Shown here in pieces: positions 23,449 to 32,542 of a stretch of DNA of 37,768 nt. The position numbers and the translations under genes were made by a program. Source of the DNA: Candidatus Argoarchaeum ethanivorans. Lineage in GTDB: Archaea; Halobacteriota; Methanosarcinia; Methanosarcinales; EX4572-44. The number at the start of each line of letters is the position of its first letter. Positions within the stretch are counted from its first letter, which is position 1. Location: assembly GCA_905067535.1 (NCBI GenBank), contig CAJHIR010000001.1:1-37768 (forward strand), in the 5' to 3' direction. Below the pieces are notes generated by a model. That model made no database searches. It saw only the letters and a list, made by a program, of their open reading frames with translations, and was not told where the DNA came from.

Positions 23449-26220
23449 ATGGAGTCGATGTTCTTGAACGATGAGTATCAGCTTGATTATTTTAATGATA
23501 ATGGTTTTGTGAGAAAACAGTGTGTTTCCTGTGGTGGCTATTTCTGGACACGGGATTATGAGCGTAAGACTTGTGGCGATGCACCATGCGATTCGTATGA
23601 TTTTATTGGTGCGCCGGTGTTTAAAAAAGCTTTTTCAATCAGTGAGATGCGTGAGGCGTACCTCTCCTTTTTTGAAAAACGAGGTCACGCGCGGGTTGCA
23701 CGTTATCCGGTTGTTGCACGCTGGCGGGACGATATTTACCTGACTATTGCATCAATTGCTGATTTTCAGCCTTTTGTAACGTCTGGTCTTGTGCCGCCTC
23801 CTGCAAATCCTCTGACTATTTCGCAGCCGTGTATTCGATTAAGCGATCTCGATGCTGTTGGCCGGAGTGGCAGACATCTTACCACTTTTGAGATGATGGC
23901 ACATCATGCGTTTAACAGCAAGGATGATGAGATTTACTGGAAGGATACAACTGTTGAATATTGTGACACGCTCTTGCGTGAGCTTGGGGCTGACCCTTTT
24001 GCTGTTACATATCGGGAGGAGCCGTGGGCTGGCGGCGGTAATGCAGGTCCGTGCCTGGAGGTGCTTGTCAGTGGGCTTGAGCTTGCAACACTTGTGTTTA
24101 TGAATCTCCGCCAGACAAAGAACGGGGGAGTCACTATCAAAGGCGAGCGGTATGAAAAGATGGATAATTATATTGTGGATACTGGTTATGGGCTTGAGCG
24201 TTTTGTGTGGGTATCCAATGGCGCACCAACGATTTATGATGCAGTGTTTCCGGATATTGTTAGCGAACTTATGAATCTTGCAGGAATCGAGCATTCGATC
24301 GATGATCACGAGTATGCGAGTATTTTTGCTGCTAATGCCAGATTTGCAGGTGTTATGGATATAAGTGGAAAAGCCAAGCTCAAAGAACTTAGAGCAAGGG
24401 TTGCAAAGAGTATTGGAATACCGGTTGAAAAACTTGAGTCGATCATGGAACCCGTTGAGTCCGTGTATGCTGTAATAGACCACACCCGCTGTCTCACCTT
24501 TATGCTTGGAGACGGCATCATTCCCTCCAACGTCAAGGCAGGATATCTTGCAAGGCTGGTTCTTCGGCGGACTCTGCGCTTGATGAACAATCTTGAATTG
24601 GATCTTCCACTTTCCGAACTGGTAGACATGCAGATTCGACACCTGCCAGAGTATCCGGAGTTCAGGGAACGATTTTGTACCGCCAGTGAAATACTCTCAC
24701 TTGAAGAAGAAAAATACAGGGACACGCTTGGCCGCGGGAGGCGTCTGGTTACGAAAACAGCGCTTCATTTTAAAAAACAGGGGTCATCCATACCACTGGA
24801 TGAACTCATTCAACTTTATGACACTCACGGGATACCGCCTGAAATATCAAAGGAGGCAGCAGCAGAGGTTGGTGTTGAAGTTGACCTGCCGGACACGTTT
24901 TATTCCAGTGTTGCGGAATCTCACATCAAAAGCGATAGTAAAGAAGCGGAAGTGTCCACCGATGTTACGGGAATTAAGGCCAGCAAAAAACTGTACTACG
25001 AAAAGCCAGCAGATTCGATGTTTGAGGCAAACGTGGTAAAAGTTATTGAGGACAAAATCGTGCTCGATGGAACTCTTTTTTATCCGGAAGGTGGAGGCCA
25101 GCCAGCAGACCATGGAACAATTACTCTCGGAGACCGTCTCGTAAACGTTGTGGATGTGCAGATAACAGACAATGTAATCTTTCACATTACCGATTCAGGC
25201 AACAAGATAAAAATAAAAGAGGGAGACCATGTCGTTGGCAGAATTGACACAGAGCGTCGAGCTTCTCATTCTCGACATCACACTGCTGCGCACATCGTAA
25301 ACGATTCTGCTAAGAAAGTTCTGGGACAACACGTGTGGCAGACCGGTGCACAGAAAACTGTTGACCGGGCAAGGCTTGACCTCACGCACTACAAACGCAT
25401 CACGCCTGGGGAACTAAAACAGATAGAGCTACTGTCAAACAAGGTAGTGATTGCAAACCTTAAGGTTAAAAGCGTCTGGATGGACAGAGTAAAAGCAGAG
25501 CAGCAGTTTGGTTTCACACTGTACCAGGGCGGAGTTCCACCCGGTCGTGAAATAAGAATACTGCAAGTCGGTGACGACATAGAAGCCTGCGGAGGCACAC
25601 ACGTACAATACACGGGAGACATCGGGCAAATTAAAATTCTTCGCACGGAACGCATACAGGACGGAGTGGAACGAATCGAGTTTGCAGCAGGAGATTCTGC
25701 TGTAAAACAAACACAAGAACGCGAAGAACTGCTCTACAATGCAAGCAGTGCTCTTAGGGTAACGCCAGAACACCTGCCTGAAACCGTGCAGCGATTTTTT
25801 ACAGAGTGGAAACAGCTTAAAAAAGAAGTGGAACGACTCCACGAGGAACTTGCAGAAGCCAGAGTAATGTCAGACCTCGCCAATGCCAGTAAAATTGGAA
25901 ACATGAGCGTTATCGCAAAAGAACTATCAAATGCAGACACTGACGAATTAATCAAAATAGCATCGGAATTTGCAAAACAACCAAACACGATAGCAGTTCT
26001 CGCAAGCAGGCACGATGGTGTTAAAATCGTGGCATCAGCAGGAAGCGAAGCTGTGAAAGCAGGAATTGACGCCGGAAACATTGTACGAGAAATGAGCAGA
26101 ATCGTTGGGGGCGGAGGCGGCGGCAAACCCGCCATCGCACAGGGCGGCGGCAAAAACCCTGGAAAAATCGAAGACGCACTACAGGCAGGAGTTGAAATCA
26201 TAAAAAGGATGCTGTTATGA
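23449..26220 (+). CDS. alaS: Alanyl-tRNA synthetase, archaeal type
   Basis: This 923-residue class II synthetase charges tRNA-Ala. The N-terminal zinc module typical of archaeal AlaRS is visible (KQCVSCGGYFW and KTCGDAPC). Next come the catalytic core with motif 2 around RHLTTFEMMAHHAF, an editing domain with the HxxxH motif in SRHHTAAHI and the paired CGGTHV, and a C-Ala domain ending in the glycine-rich IVGGGGGGKP and AQGGGKNPGK. Length and order are normal. ATG 23458 is a possible alternative start. It is divergent from the oxygen-defence operon. Confidence 0.96.
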   Translation: MESMFLNDEYQLDYFNDNGFVRKQCVSCGGYFWTRDYERKTCGDAPCDSYDFIGAPVFKKAFSISEMREAYLSFFEKRGHARVARYPVVARWRDDIYLTIASIADFQPFVTSGLVPPPANPLTISQPCIRLSDLDAVGRSGRHLTTFEMMAHHAFNSKDDEIYWKDTTVEYCDTLLRELGADPFAVTYREEPWAGGGNAGPCLEVLVSGLELATLVFMNLRQTKNGGVTIKGERYEKMDNYIVDTGYGLERFVWVSNGAPTIYDAVFPDIVSELMNLAGIEHSIDDHEYASIFAANARFAGVMDISGKAKLKELRARVAKSIGIPVEKLESIMEPVESVYAVIDHTRCLTFMLGDGIIPSNVKAGYLARLVLRRTLRLMNNLELDLPLSELVDMQIRHLPEYPEFRERFCTASEILSLEEEKYRDTLGRGRRLVTKTALHFKKQGSSIPLDELIQLYDTHGIPPEISKEAAAEVGVEVDLPDTFYSSVAESHIKSDSKEAEVSTDVTGIKASKKLYYEKPADSMFEANVVKVIEDKIVLDGTLFYPEGGGQPADHGTITLGDRLVNVVDVQITDNVIFHITDSGNKIKIKEGDHVVGRIDTERRASHSRHHTAAHIVNDSAKKVLGQHVWQTGAQKTVDRARLDLTHYKRITPGELKQIELLSNKVVIANLKVKSVWMDRVKAEQQFGFTLYQGGVPPGREIRILQVGDDIEACGGTHVQYTGDIGQIKILRTERIQDGVERIEFAAGDSAVKQTQEREELLYNASSALRVTPEHLPETVQRFFTEWKQLKKEVERLHEELAEARVMSDLANASKIGNMSVIAKELSNADTDELIKIASEFAKQPNTIAVLASRHDGVKIVASAGSEAVKAGIDAGNIVREMSRIVGGGGGGKPAIAQGGGKNPGKIEDALQAGVEIIKRMLL

Positions 26221-26268
26221 TTGTATGTGTTTAGTGGAATAAAAACCACGAAACAGATGTGAACAATC

Positions 26269-26802
26269 ATGTTTTTCTTTGGACATCTTGGAATAACACT
26301 TGGAATCGCAGTGTTACTCTTCCGATTATTAAAAATCAAACCGGATCGCAAGATTTACCTCGCGGTTTTTATAGGTGCGATCCTTCCTGATTTAATAGAT
26401 AAACCGGTAGGAGAAATCCTGCTTGCAGGATCCATTTCAAACGGGAGAATTTTCGCTCACACGTTACTCTTTATTATCTTCCTTCTATTTATTGGCATGT
26501 ATCTATACAAACGAAATAGCGAGCTTAGAGGTCTCACTCTCTGCTTTGCTTCTTTTCTGCACCTGTGCGAGGATCAAATGTGGCTCATGCCAGAGACGCT
26601 CTTTTATCCTGCTTATGGGTTCTCGCTCCCACAAGGTACTATGGAAGCGCACTGGTGGCAGTACTTCATATCAATGTTCCTTAACACGTATTCTTTCTCA
26701 TCAGGGGTTGCGCACTCTTTTTATTATGAATTAATCGGAATTGCAATCCTTGTACTCTTCTTCCTCCAAAAACTATCAGTCAGAAGAGGGCGGTCACAGT
26801 GA
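26269..26802 (+). CDS. YdjM-like membrane-bound metal-dependent hydrolase family protein
   Basis: This 177-residue integral membrane protein has about four to five hydrophobic segments. Motifs of the YdjM/DUF457 family are present: GHLGITLGIA at the start, GAILPDLIDKPVGE, then a histidine in RIFAHTLLF and LHLCEDQMWLMPE. These His and Asp residues may bind a metal, but the reaction is not established for the family. It follows alaS by about 48 bases on the same strand and may share its transcript. Family call moderate. Confidence 0.65.
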   Translation: MFFFGHLGITLGIAVLLFRLLKIKPDRKIYLAVFIGAILPDLIDKPVGEILLAGSISNGRIFAHTLLFIIFLLFIGMYLYKRNSELRGLTLCFASFLHLCEDQMWLMPETLFYPAYGFSLPQGTMEAHWWQYFISMFLNTYSFSSGVAHSFYYELIGIAILVLFFLQKLSVRRGRSQ

Positions 26803-26962
26803 GTACACGTTTTTCGAGGAAGTACGTAACGATTGCAATTGTCGTTGGTGTGGAACTCCATGAAAATGTCGTTATTTTAAAGAAAAAGGCTATATGAGTT
26901 TGTATGATAAATTGAAGACGTGAAGAATTGGATAAACTGTTTATTAAGAGTTCCCCAAATCA

Positions 26963-27487
26963 TTACTGGTTGAGTTTTCTTACTATGTTTCTAAGTGCAA
27001 CTCTCTCAAGCACAAGGTCTGGTATTTTATCTTCTCCTGCTGCAGCTATCTCTTCTTGCGTAATATTGAACGCTGACATGAGCTTCTCTTTTTTTGAAAT
27101 GATGTAGTCAGCCACATCCGGACGTTCACTGATTAATTTTTTTAATTCCTGCTTTACATTGTCGGTATTCTTCTCGCTCTTGCTGATTATTAGTAGTGCT
27201 ATGTTGTTACATCCCCTTTTCACTCCAAATTGCAGGGCTTTTTCAATCTGGCGTGACCCTGCAACGTATAGAAGTGTCTCCATTCCGAGATTGTTTGCTA
27301 CATTGGTTTTTTCGCGAAATGAGCGAATTGCTCTCTCTGCTGCCGTGATCAGGTGTTTTCTTCCTGCTACAAGATCCGCGTCTACTGCCTGTATCACAAC
27401 ACCATACTTCCTGAAGATTTCATTCAGTTGATGTATAAATTCTTCTGTATCCTTTATTGTAGCACTTCCGCAGAGTATGTGTATCAT
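26963..27487 (-). CDS. cgi121: KEOPS complex subunit Cgi121
   Basis: This 174-residue protein is the tRNA-binding accessory subunit of KEOPS, the complex that makes the t6A37 modification on ANN-decoding tRNAs. Diagnostic blocks are VDADLVAGRKHLITAAERA, NVANNLGMETLLYVAGSRQI, and GCNNIALLIISK. The C-terminal VALRNIVRKLNQ fits the region that contacts Bud32. The start codon overlaps the dapF stop by four bases (ATGA), so it is the last gene of a three-gene operon. Other KEOPS genes are not in the window. Confidence 0.85.
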   Translation of the reverse strand: MIHILCGSATIKDTEEFIHQLNEIFRKYGVVIQAVDADLVAGRKHLITAAERAIRSFREKTNVANNLGMETLLYVAGSRQIEKALQFGVKRGCNNIALLIISKSEKNTDNVKQELKKLISERPDVADYIISKKEKLMSAFNITQEEIAAAGEDKIPDLVLERVALRNIVRKLNQ

Positions 27488-28314
27488 TTTGTCAGTATTT
27501 CTCCTTTGAACACCGTTTCTGCACTTCCTTCCATGTATGCAGTGTCGTTTTCAAGGGCGATATGAAGTTGTCCTCCCATGGTGTGTACCAGAACTTTATC
27601 ACCAGTTTTTTTGAGACGGTTTGCTACTGAAGCACTTGCCACTGAGCCTGTGCCACAACTCAGCGTTTCAGCTTCCACGCCGCGCTCATAAGTGCGGATG
27701 CTAATCTCATCGGTCGAGTGGACTTCAACAAAATCAACGTTTGTGCCATTCGGAAACAGTGGATCATACCTGATTTTTGTTGCAGCCTCTAATAACGACA
27801 CTGCTTTTAGATCTTTTGTAAACACCACTGCATGCGGAACACCTGTATTAACTGCTGACACTGTAAAGCCATGAAGCTCCTGGTTGATCAGTTCTCCCTC
27901 ACCAACAGTAGGTATGCTCGGTCTATCGTAAAGAGGTTTTCCCATGTTGACTGTTATCAGCAGATGCCTGTTTTCAGTGTGTTGTGTTCTCACATCAAGT
28001 ATTCCGGATAGCGTATTGACACTTACTTTACCAATTTGTACATATCCTGCGTCCACTGCATATTTAACGATGCAACAGATGCCGTTTCCGCACATTTCAG
28101 CTTCTGTGCCGTCTGGTTGGAACAAACGCATCCCAATATCTGCAAACTGATTATTGCTAAGAAACAAGACCCCGTCAGCACCAACACCAAACCTTCGATT
28201 GCACTGTGTTGATGCGAAATTAGCTTTGTTTTCATCAGTGACAACAGTACCATGATATTCATCGATAAGAATGAAGTCGTTTCCATTTCCCTGTAACTTG
28301 ATGAAAGGTATCAT
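27484..28314 (-). CDS. dapF: Diaminopimelate epimerase
   Basis: This 276-residue enzyme interconverts LL- and meso-diaminopimelate in lysine synthesis. It contains the N-terminal KLQGNGNDFILID, the active-site Cys75 in EMCGNGICC, and the second catalytic Cys in LSCGTGSVASA (near 222), each within its half of the pseudo-symmetric fold. GVPHAVVF and RRFGVGADGVL are also typical. Length is normal. It follows the HTH regulator by 11 bases and overlaps cgi121, an operon of unrelated functions that may be co-regulated. Confidence 0.95.
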   Translation of the reverse strand: MIPFIKLQGNGNDFILIDEYHGTVVTDENKANFASTQCNRRFGVGADGVLFLSNNQFADIGMRLFQPDGTEAEMCGNGICCIVKYAVDAGYVQIGKVSVNTLSGILDVRTQHTENRHLLITVNMGKPLYDRPSIPTVGEGELINQELHGFTVSAVNTGVPHAVVFTKDLKAVSLLEAATKIRYDPLFPNGTNVDFVEVHSTDEISIRTYERGVEAETLSCGTGSVASASVANRLKKTGDKVLVHTMGGQLHIALENDTAYMEGSAETVFKGEILTK

Positions 28315-28325
28315 ATCGTCTCTTC

Positions 28326-28856
28326 TTAACCTGTTTTTTTTGCTGCCAGTTCAATTGCACTGGCAATACTCAATTTCGGTTTTATCGTAGCAACCGGTAT
28401 ATTAACTACTTTTTCAACCGTGGAGCTGACGATCGGTGCACATACAATCGCAGAAGCGTCGTCTTTTTCTGCCTGTATCGCTGCTATCATTGCCTCTTCC
28501 ATGCTTGTAACCGCATATTCTTTGATATCAAAGATATCTCTTCCAGTGTCGAGGGTTGTTTTCTCAAGCACGTCCAGACAGCCGCGGGAACAGACAACAG
28601 CAATGAATTTTTTATTCTTTTTCACATGCTCATCCTCTACCTCCCCTACAGTATTTAATATCCTTCTGAAGGTGCGAAGGTTTGGATCCCTTTCTCCAGA
28701 GAGGATTTTGTAAAGCGTGCTTGATGGTATACCAGATTTTTCACTGAATTCTCCTATACTAATTCCAAGTTTCTGTTTGATTGTCTCTGTTAATACCACT
28801 AGCAGCTCTTTGTCGTGCTTGAATATCTCGGCTACCATATTATCTGCAATACTCAT
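28326..28856 (-). CDS. XRE-type helix-turn-helix regulator with conserved archaeal C-terminal domain
   Basis: This is a 176-residue DNA-binding protein. The HTH occupies about residues 30-80 (KLGISIGEFSEKSGIPSSTL, then YKILSGERDPNLRTFRRIL), a classic Xre/Cro fold. A C-terminal alpha/beta domain starts at KFIAVVCSRGCLDVL and ends IPVATIKPKLSIASAIELAA. It resembles a group of predicted archaeal regulators with a small ligand domain, whose effector is unknown. ATG 28910 is in frame, but ATG 28856 gives the better N-terminus (MSIADNMVAEIF). It heads the dapF-cgi121 operon and is divergent from the ABC importer, with a palindrome in the shared region. Confidence 0.78.
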   Translation of the reverse strand: MSIADNMVAEIFKHDKELLVVLTETIKQKLGISIGEFSEKSGIPSSTLYKILSGERDPNLRTFRRILNTVGEVEDEHVKKNKKFIAVVCSRGCLDVLEKTTLDTGRDIFDIKEYAVTSMEEAMIAAIQAEKDDASAIVCAPIVSSTVEKVVNIPVATIKPKLSIASAIELAAKKTG

Positions 28857-28924
28857 ATATGACAAATAATGACCTTTCTGATTGATATATCTTGCTGTGT
28901 TATTATACAATTAGACAATTTAGT

Positions 28925-28958
28925 GCACAAACAGAAAAATTTAAATAATAACTTGTGC
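28925..28958. promoter_or_regulatory. TATA box flanked by GCACAA/TTGTGC inverted repeat
   Basis: GCACAA (28925-28930) and TTGTGC (28953-28958) form an inverted repeat around the plus-strand AAATTTAAATAATAA (28937-28951), the best TATA/BRE candidate for the ABC importer. An operator in this place could block transcription initiation. The divergent HTH regulator is the natural candidate to bind it. Operator function is inference. Confidence 0.45.
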
Positions 28959-29024
28959 TGGTAGAAGACTTGAGTATAAAAAATGCTCAGTAATGTAATA
29001 TAAAATGGACCAAACGTGATTAAA

Positions 29025-30044
29025 ATGAAAAAAAGAATTATGCTAAGTTTAATAGCTATCGCATCGGTTGCACTGATTGCAATCTTTGCAGGATGTGTAG
29101 ATGAAAAAGCACCTTCTGAAATGACCACTCTTCACATTGGATACCAACCAAGCACGCACCAGATTGCTGCAATGCTGGCATCAGAAAAAGGATGGTGGGA
29201 AGAAGACCTTGCAAAGTTTGGCATAGAAAAAGTAGAGATGAAGGAATTCCCTTCCGGACCGCCGGAGATGCATGCAATGATTGCCGGAGACCTTGATGTA
29301 GCTTACGTGGGTGTTTCACCACCTATTGCCGCCATGTACGAAGGACTGGACGCAAAGATTATTGCTGGTGTGCAGACGCAAGGCTCTGCAATCGTTATCC
29401 GTCCGGAGTTTGCTGATAAATATGAAGGGGCCCAATCTTTAAAAGGTATGACAATAGCAACCTTCCCCCCGGGATCGATCCAGCACACCATTCTTTCAAA
29501 ATGGTTGTCAGATAATGGAATAGACCCTGAAAAAGACGTAGAGATGAAAGCAATGGGTCCAAGTGATGCAATTACCGCCATTGGAGCTAACACCGTTGAT
29601 TGCGTATTTCTTGCAAGCCCCTCACCCACAATCATTGTAGAAGAAGGCAATGGAATAATCGTTGAATGGTCTGGTTCGATGTGGAAGGACCATGCATGCT
29701 GTTGCCTGACTGCAAGTGATAAGATGATCGAGGAACATCCAGAGATAGTAAAGGAAATTATTAAGACGCATATACGTGCCACTGAGTACGAAATTGAACA
29801 TCCGGAGGAAGCGGCGGAGATTTGTGCAAAGTGGCTGGATGCAGATGTTAAAACGATACAAAAGTCGATAGATGCAACAGATATGCAATGGATTTATGAT
29901 CCACATCTCGAGGTTGAGTCAGGTCTTGAATATGCAAGAGTCATTTATGAACTGAACAAAGAAAGATATGAAGGAAAGGGTATAAAAGTGCTTGAAAAAG
30001 AAGATGTTTTTGATACAAGCTTCTATGACGAAATAAAAGGATGA
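29025..30044 (+). CDS. ABC importer substrate-binding lipoprotein (NitT/TauT, SsuA-like)
   Basis: This 339-residue lipoprotein has a lipobox (LIAIFAGC, Cys near 23) and a periplasmic-binding fold of the NMT1/SsuA type: TLHIGYQPSTHQIAAMLASE, DLDVAYVGVSPPIAAMYEG, GMTIATFPPGSIQHTILSKW, and VDCVFLASPSPTIIVEEG. Members bind nitrate, taurine, alkanesulfonates or thiamine precursors, and this ligand is not readable. A run of three cysteines (HACCCLTAS, near 225) is unusual in an exported binding protein. GTG 29016 is also in frame, but ATG 29025 starts the basic signal region. The stop overlaps the permease start by ATGA. Confidence 0.88.
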   Translation: MKKRIMLSLIAIASVALIAIFAGCVDEKAPSEMTTLHIGYQPSTHQIAAMLASEKGWWEEDLAKFGIEKVEMKEFPSGPPEMHAMIAGDLDVAYVGVSPPIAAMYEGLDAKIIAGVQTQGSAIVIRPEFADKYEGAQSLKGMTIATFPPGSIQHTILSKWLSDNGIDPEKDVEMKAMGPSDAITAIGANTVDCVFLASPSPTIIVEEGNGIIVEWSGSMWKDHACCCLTASDKMIEEHPEIVKEIIKTHIRATEYEIEHPEEAAEICAKWLDADVKTIQKSIDATDMQWIYDPHLEVESGLEYARVIYELNKERYEGKGIKVLEKEDVFDTSFYDEIKG

Positions 30045-30814
30045 AGATACCAATAAAAGAGAGAGGATTGTGGTTAGCTCCACTAATCACAGTTCTTGTT
30101 CTCTGGGAGTTTGTAGCAGGATATATAATAAGAGATTCTTTAATCTTGCCGCGCTTTTCAAGCGTTATTTATTCCATCTACGTACTTAAGGGTGTGTTAA
30201 TCCCGGATATACTGGTAAGTCTCCTTCATTTTGGTATAGGACTGACTTTGGCATTTTGTGCAGCAATTCCAATGGCAATTGCCATGGGATGGTTCGAGAA
30301 CGTATTCAAAGCGATAGACCCGCTTATTGAGATCGTGAGACCGATACCACCTCTCGCGTGGATACCAGTTGCGATTCTCTGGATAGGTCTTAATCATTAT
30401 GCAGCCGGGTTTATCATATTCATCGGTGCATTTTTCCCAATCTTAATTGACAGCTATACGGGATTCAGAAATGTGCCAAAGGTGCTGGTGGAAACCGGTA
30501 AAGTGCTTGGATGCACAGGCGATAAAAAACTAATCAAGTATGTTGCTTTTCCTTATGCTCTTCCCTCGATTGCCACAGGAACAAGAGTTGGGATGGGTGT
30601 TGGGTGGATGTGTGTGGTAGCCGCTGAGATGTTTGGAGTCAGCAATAGTGGACTTGGCTATCGGCTATTCCAGAAATTTTACTATCTGCACCAGATGGAT
30701 TATGTAATAGCTTACATGCTTGTCCTTGGATTAACGGCACTGTGCATAGACCGCTTATTCAGGTATCTTGTTGAGGATAGGATGTTTAAATGGAAAAGGG
30801 GGATCGTGAAATGA
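30041..30814 (+). CDS. ABC importer permease (SsuC/TauC-like)
   Basis: This 257-residue membrane protein has about six transmembrane segments and the cytoplasmic coupling (EAA-type) loop VLGCTGDKKLIKYVAFPYAL, which docks to the ATPase. It is the inner-membrane pore for the binding protein upstream. IRPIPPLAWIPVAILWIG-type text (around residues 95-115) is strongly conserved in the nitrate/taurine/sulfonate group. The start overlaps the previous stop by four bases, so the two are translationally coupled. Confidence 0.9.
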   Translation: MKIPIKERGLWLAPLITVLVLWEFVAGYIIRDSLILPRFSSVIYSIYVLKGVLIPDILVSLLHFGIGLTLAFCAAIPMAIAMGWFENVFKAIDPLIEIVRPIPPLAWIPVAILWIGLNHYAAGFIIFIGAFFPILIDSYTGFRNVPKVLVETGKVLGCTGDKKLIKYVAFPYALPSIATGTRVGMGVGWMCVVAAEMFGVSNSGLGYRLFQKFYYLHQMDYVIAYMLVLGLTALCIDRLFRYLVEDRMFKWKRGIVK

Positions 30815-30845
30815 AAAATAAGGATTTTACGGGGTTAAAAAGTCA

Positions 30846-31250
30846 ATGACCGCGCTTCACACTGGATGCCAACAGAACGTGTATGAAGGCTTAGATGCAA
30901 AATTAATTGCGGGTGTGAAGATAGAGGGAGATGCGATGGCTGCCAGTTCGGACCTTGTTGATAAATATAAAGACCTGCAATATTCAAAGGACATGACAAT
31001 AGAGACCAACCCCCTTGTTTCCACTCCACACACAATTTTATCAAAGTGGCTTTTAGATAACAGGATTGTAGATATAAAAGCAATGAGACTATTGGACACG
31101 GTTACAGCTACAGGGAGTAAAGCGGTAGATGCTGCTTTTATCTGCACCCCGTATCCTTCAATTTTAGTTTCAAGCAGAAAAACAATTAGAGAACATTATG
31201 AAGTGGTCAAGCAAAAAATAAAAATAGTGAGAGTGGATAAAAAGGATTGA
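30846..31250 (+). pseudogene. Decayed duplicate of the ABC substrate-binding protein
   Basis: The 134-codon frame aligns with the functional binding protein two genes upstream, but with pieces missing. MTALHTGCQQN matches TTLHIGYQPST, then about 75 residues are lost, VYEGLDAKLIAGV follows MYEGLDAKIIAGV, STPHTILSKWLLDN follows QHTILSKWLSDN, and FICTPYPSILVSS follows FLASPSPTIIVEE. The signal peptide with its lipobox and the C-terminal lobe are gone. It remains open by frame, sitting between permease and ATPase, so the gene order suggests an old tandem copy now eroding. A shortened expressed protein cannot be excluded. Confidence 0.8.
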
Positions 31251-31251
31251 A

Positions 31252-32007
31252 ATGAATCACAAACTCGAAATTCGGAATCTAACGAAGAGCTTTAACACCA
31301 ATAACAGTGAAACGAATGCACTAGAGAATGTTAATTTAGATGTTAAGCCAAATGAGTTTTTATGTATTATAGGTCCATCGGGATGCGGTAAGACTACACT
31401 GCTTAGAATGATTGCTGGACTCGACCAACCAACCAGTGGAGAGATTCTCCTTGATGGTAAGGAGGTAAAAGAGCCATCTCCTGATAGGGGAATGGTATTC
31501 CAGGAATTCTCATTATTCCCATGGAGAACGGTCATCAAAAATGTTACACTTGGGCTTGAAATAAAGGAAATCGACAAAGAAGAGCAGTACAGGATTGCTA
31601 ATGAATGTATAGCTCTTGTAGGACTGAAAGGGTTTGAGAACCACTACCCATACGAACTTTCGGGAGGTATGAAACAAAGGGTGGCAATTGCCAGGGCTCT
31701 CGCAAATGATCCCTCTATTTTATTAATGGATGAACCGTTTGGCTCGGTGGATGCACAAACAAGAAACATACTTCAGGAAGAATTACTGGAAATCTGGGAA
31801 AGAACAAAGAAAACTGTTTTGTTTGTGACACACAGCATTGATGAAGCAGTATATCTTGCTGATAGGGTTGTTGTGATGTCTGCAAGACCAGGCAGCATTG
31901 TTGAATGTATTAATATTACAGTAGCAAGACCCCGAAAGCGGACCAGTATAGAGGCAAATGAACTTAGAGAGAGATTGCTTACTCTGTTGAAATTACATAA
32001 AGCTTAG
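31252..32007 (+). CDS. ABC importer ATPase (SsuB/TauB-like)
   Basis: This 251-residue ATPase powers the adjacent importer. It has Walker [10 protein letters not shown] (near 40), Q-loop [11 protein letters not shown], the signature [15 protein letters not shown], Walker [13 protein letters not shown] and the H-loop [13 protein letters not shown]. The PWRTVIKN text after the Q-loop is characteristic of the nitrate/taurine/sulfonate importers. It starts one base after the stop of the decayed binding-protein copy, so translation may still depend on that frame. Confidence 0.93.
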   Translation: MNHKLEIRNLTKSFNTNNSETNALENVNLDVKPNEFLCIIGPSGCGKTTLLRMIAGLDQPTSGEILLDGKEVKEPSPDRGMVFQEFSLFPWRTVIKNVTLGLEIKEIDKEEQYRIANECIALVGLKGFENHYPYELSGGMKQRVAIARALANDPSILLMDEPFGSVDAQTRNILQEELLEIWERTKKTVLFVTHSIDEAVYLADRVVVMSARPGSIVECINITVARPRKRTSIEANELRERLLTLLKLHKA

Positions 32008-32121
32008 GTAGATTTACGTTTCTTGCAGGCTTTGTTGTGGTGTATAAAGTACAACGTTATGTAATCGAGTTGTCCCCTAGGTGCAGTAAGGATTTTTTTG
32101 TCTTACAAACAACCTACAACT

Positions 32122-32154
32122 TATTTTGCTGTTAGGTGTCTATTTTGCTGTTAG
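32122..32154. repeat. Tandem 14-base duplication at the 3' end of the HTH gene
   Basis: TATTTTGCTGTTAG occurs at 32122-32135 and again at 32141-32154, a period of 19. The second copy contains the last codons and stop of the minus-strand regulator, so the repeat duplicates that gene end downstream of itself. It is probably a slippage product. Confidence 0.6.
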
Positions 32155-32517
32155 TTGTTTCAAACGATTAATATTGCTGAGTACCTTCTCTGTCTCTTTG
32201 TTTTTTTCATTCTCCAAGTGTTTAATAATATTGTTCATGCTTGCTTTGAGTTTATAGACTTTAAAGGGTCTTCCTTTTCCTGGCTTTTTCTCTTCACGTT
32301 CTTCAACCCAGCCAAGCCCTTTAAGCTCTCTCATAGCTATGCTAACCTCTGGTTGTCTCAGGTCTGATCCCCTCTCTAAATCGCGTGATGTTACCTCACT
32401 AACACTTTTCAGGTAAGTTATCACCTTAGCCACATTTCTTTTAAGATCCAAATTCATGAGCGTTTCTATAAATTCTTCGTCTACCTGGTCAAGAAGACGT
32501 ACTGATTGGATTTTCAT
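32140..32517 (-). CDS. Winged-helix transcriptional regulator (archaeal TrmB/MarR-like)
   Basis: This 125-residue winged-helix protein reads KRNVAKVITYLKSVSEVTSR, then DLERGSDLRQPEVSIAMREL as the recognition helix, a wing with EEREEKKPGKGRPFKVYKL, and a coiled-coil-like C-terminal helix (HLENEKNKETEKVLSNINRL) likely for dimerisation. Related proteins are common in Methanosarcinales, with unknown targets. A strong TATA (see next entry) and GAGGT before ATG 32517 support the start. It converges with the ABC importer, which may be its target, but this is only proximity. Confidence 0.78.
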   Translation of the reverse strand: MKIQSVRLLDQVDEEFIETLMNLDLKRNVAKVITYLKSVSEVTSRDLERGSDLRQPEVSIAMRELKGLGWVEEREEKKPGKGRPFKVYKLKASMNNIIKHLENEKNKETEKVLSNINRLKQLTAK

Positions 32518-32542
32518 AATAATACCTCAAAACTAATCCATG

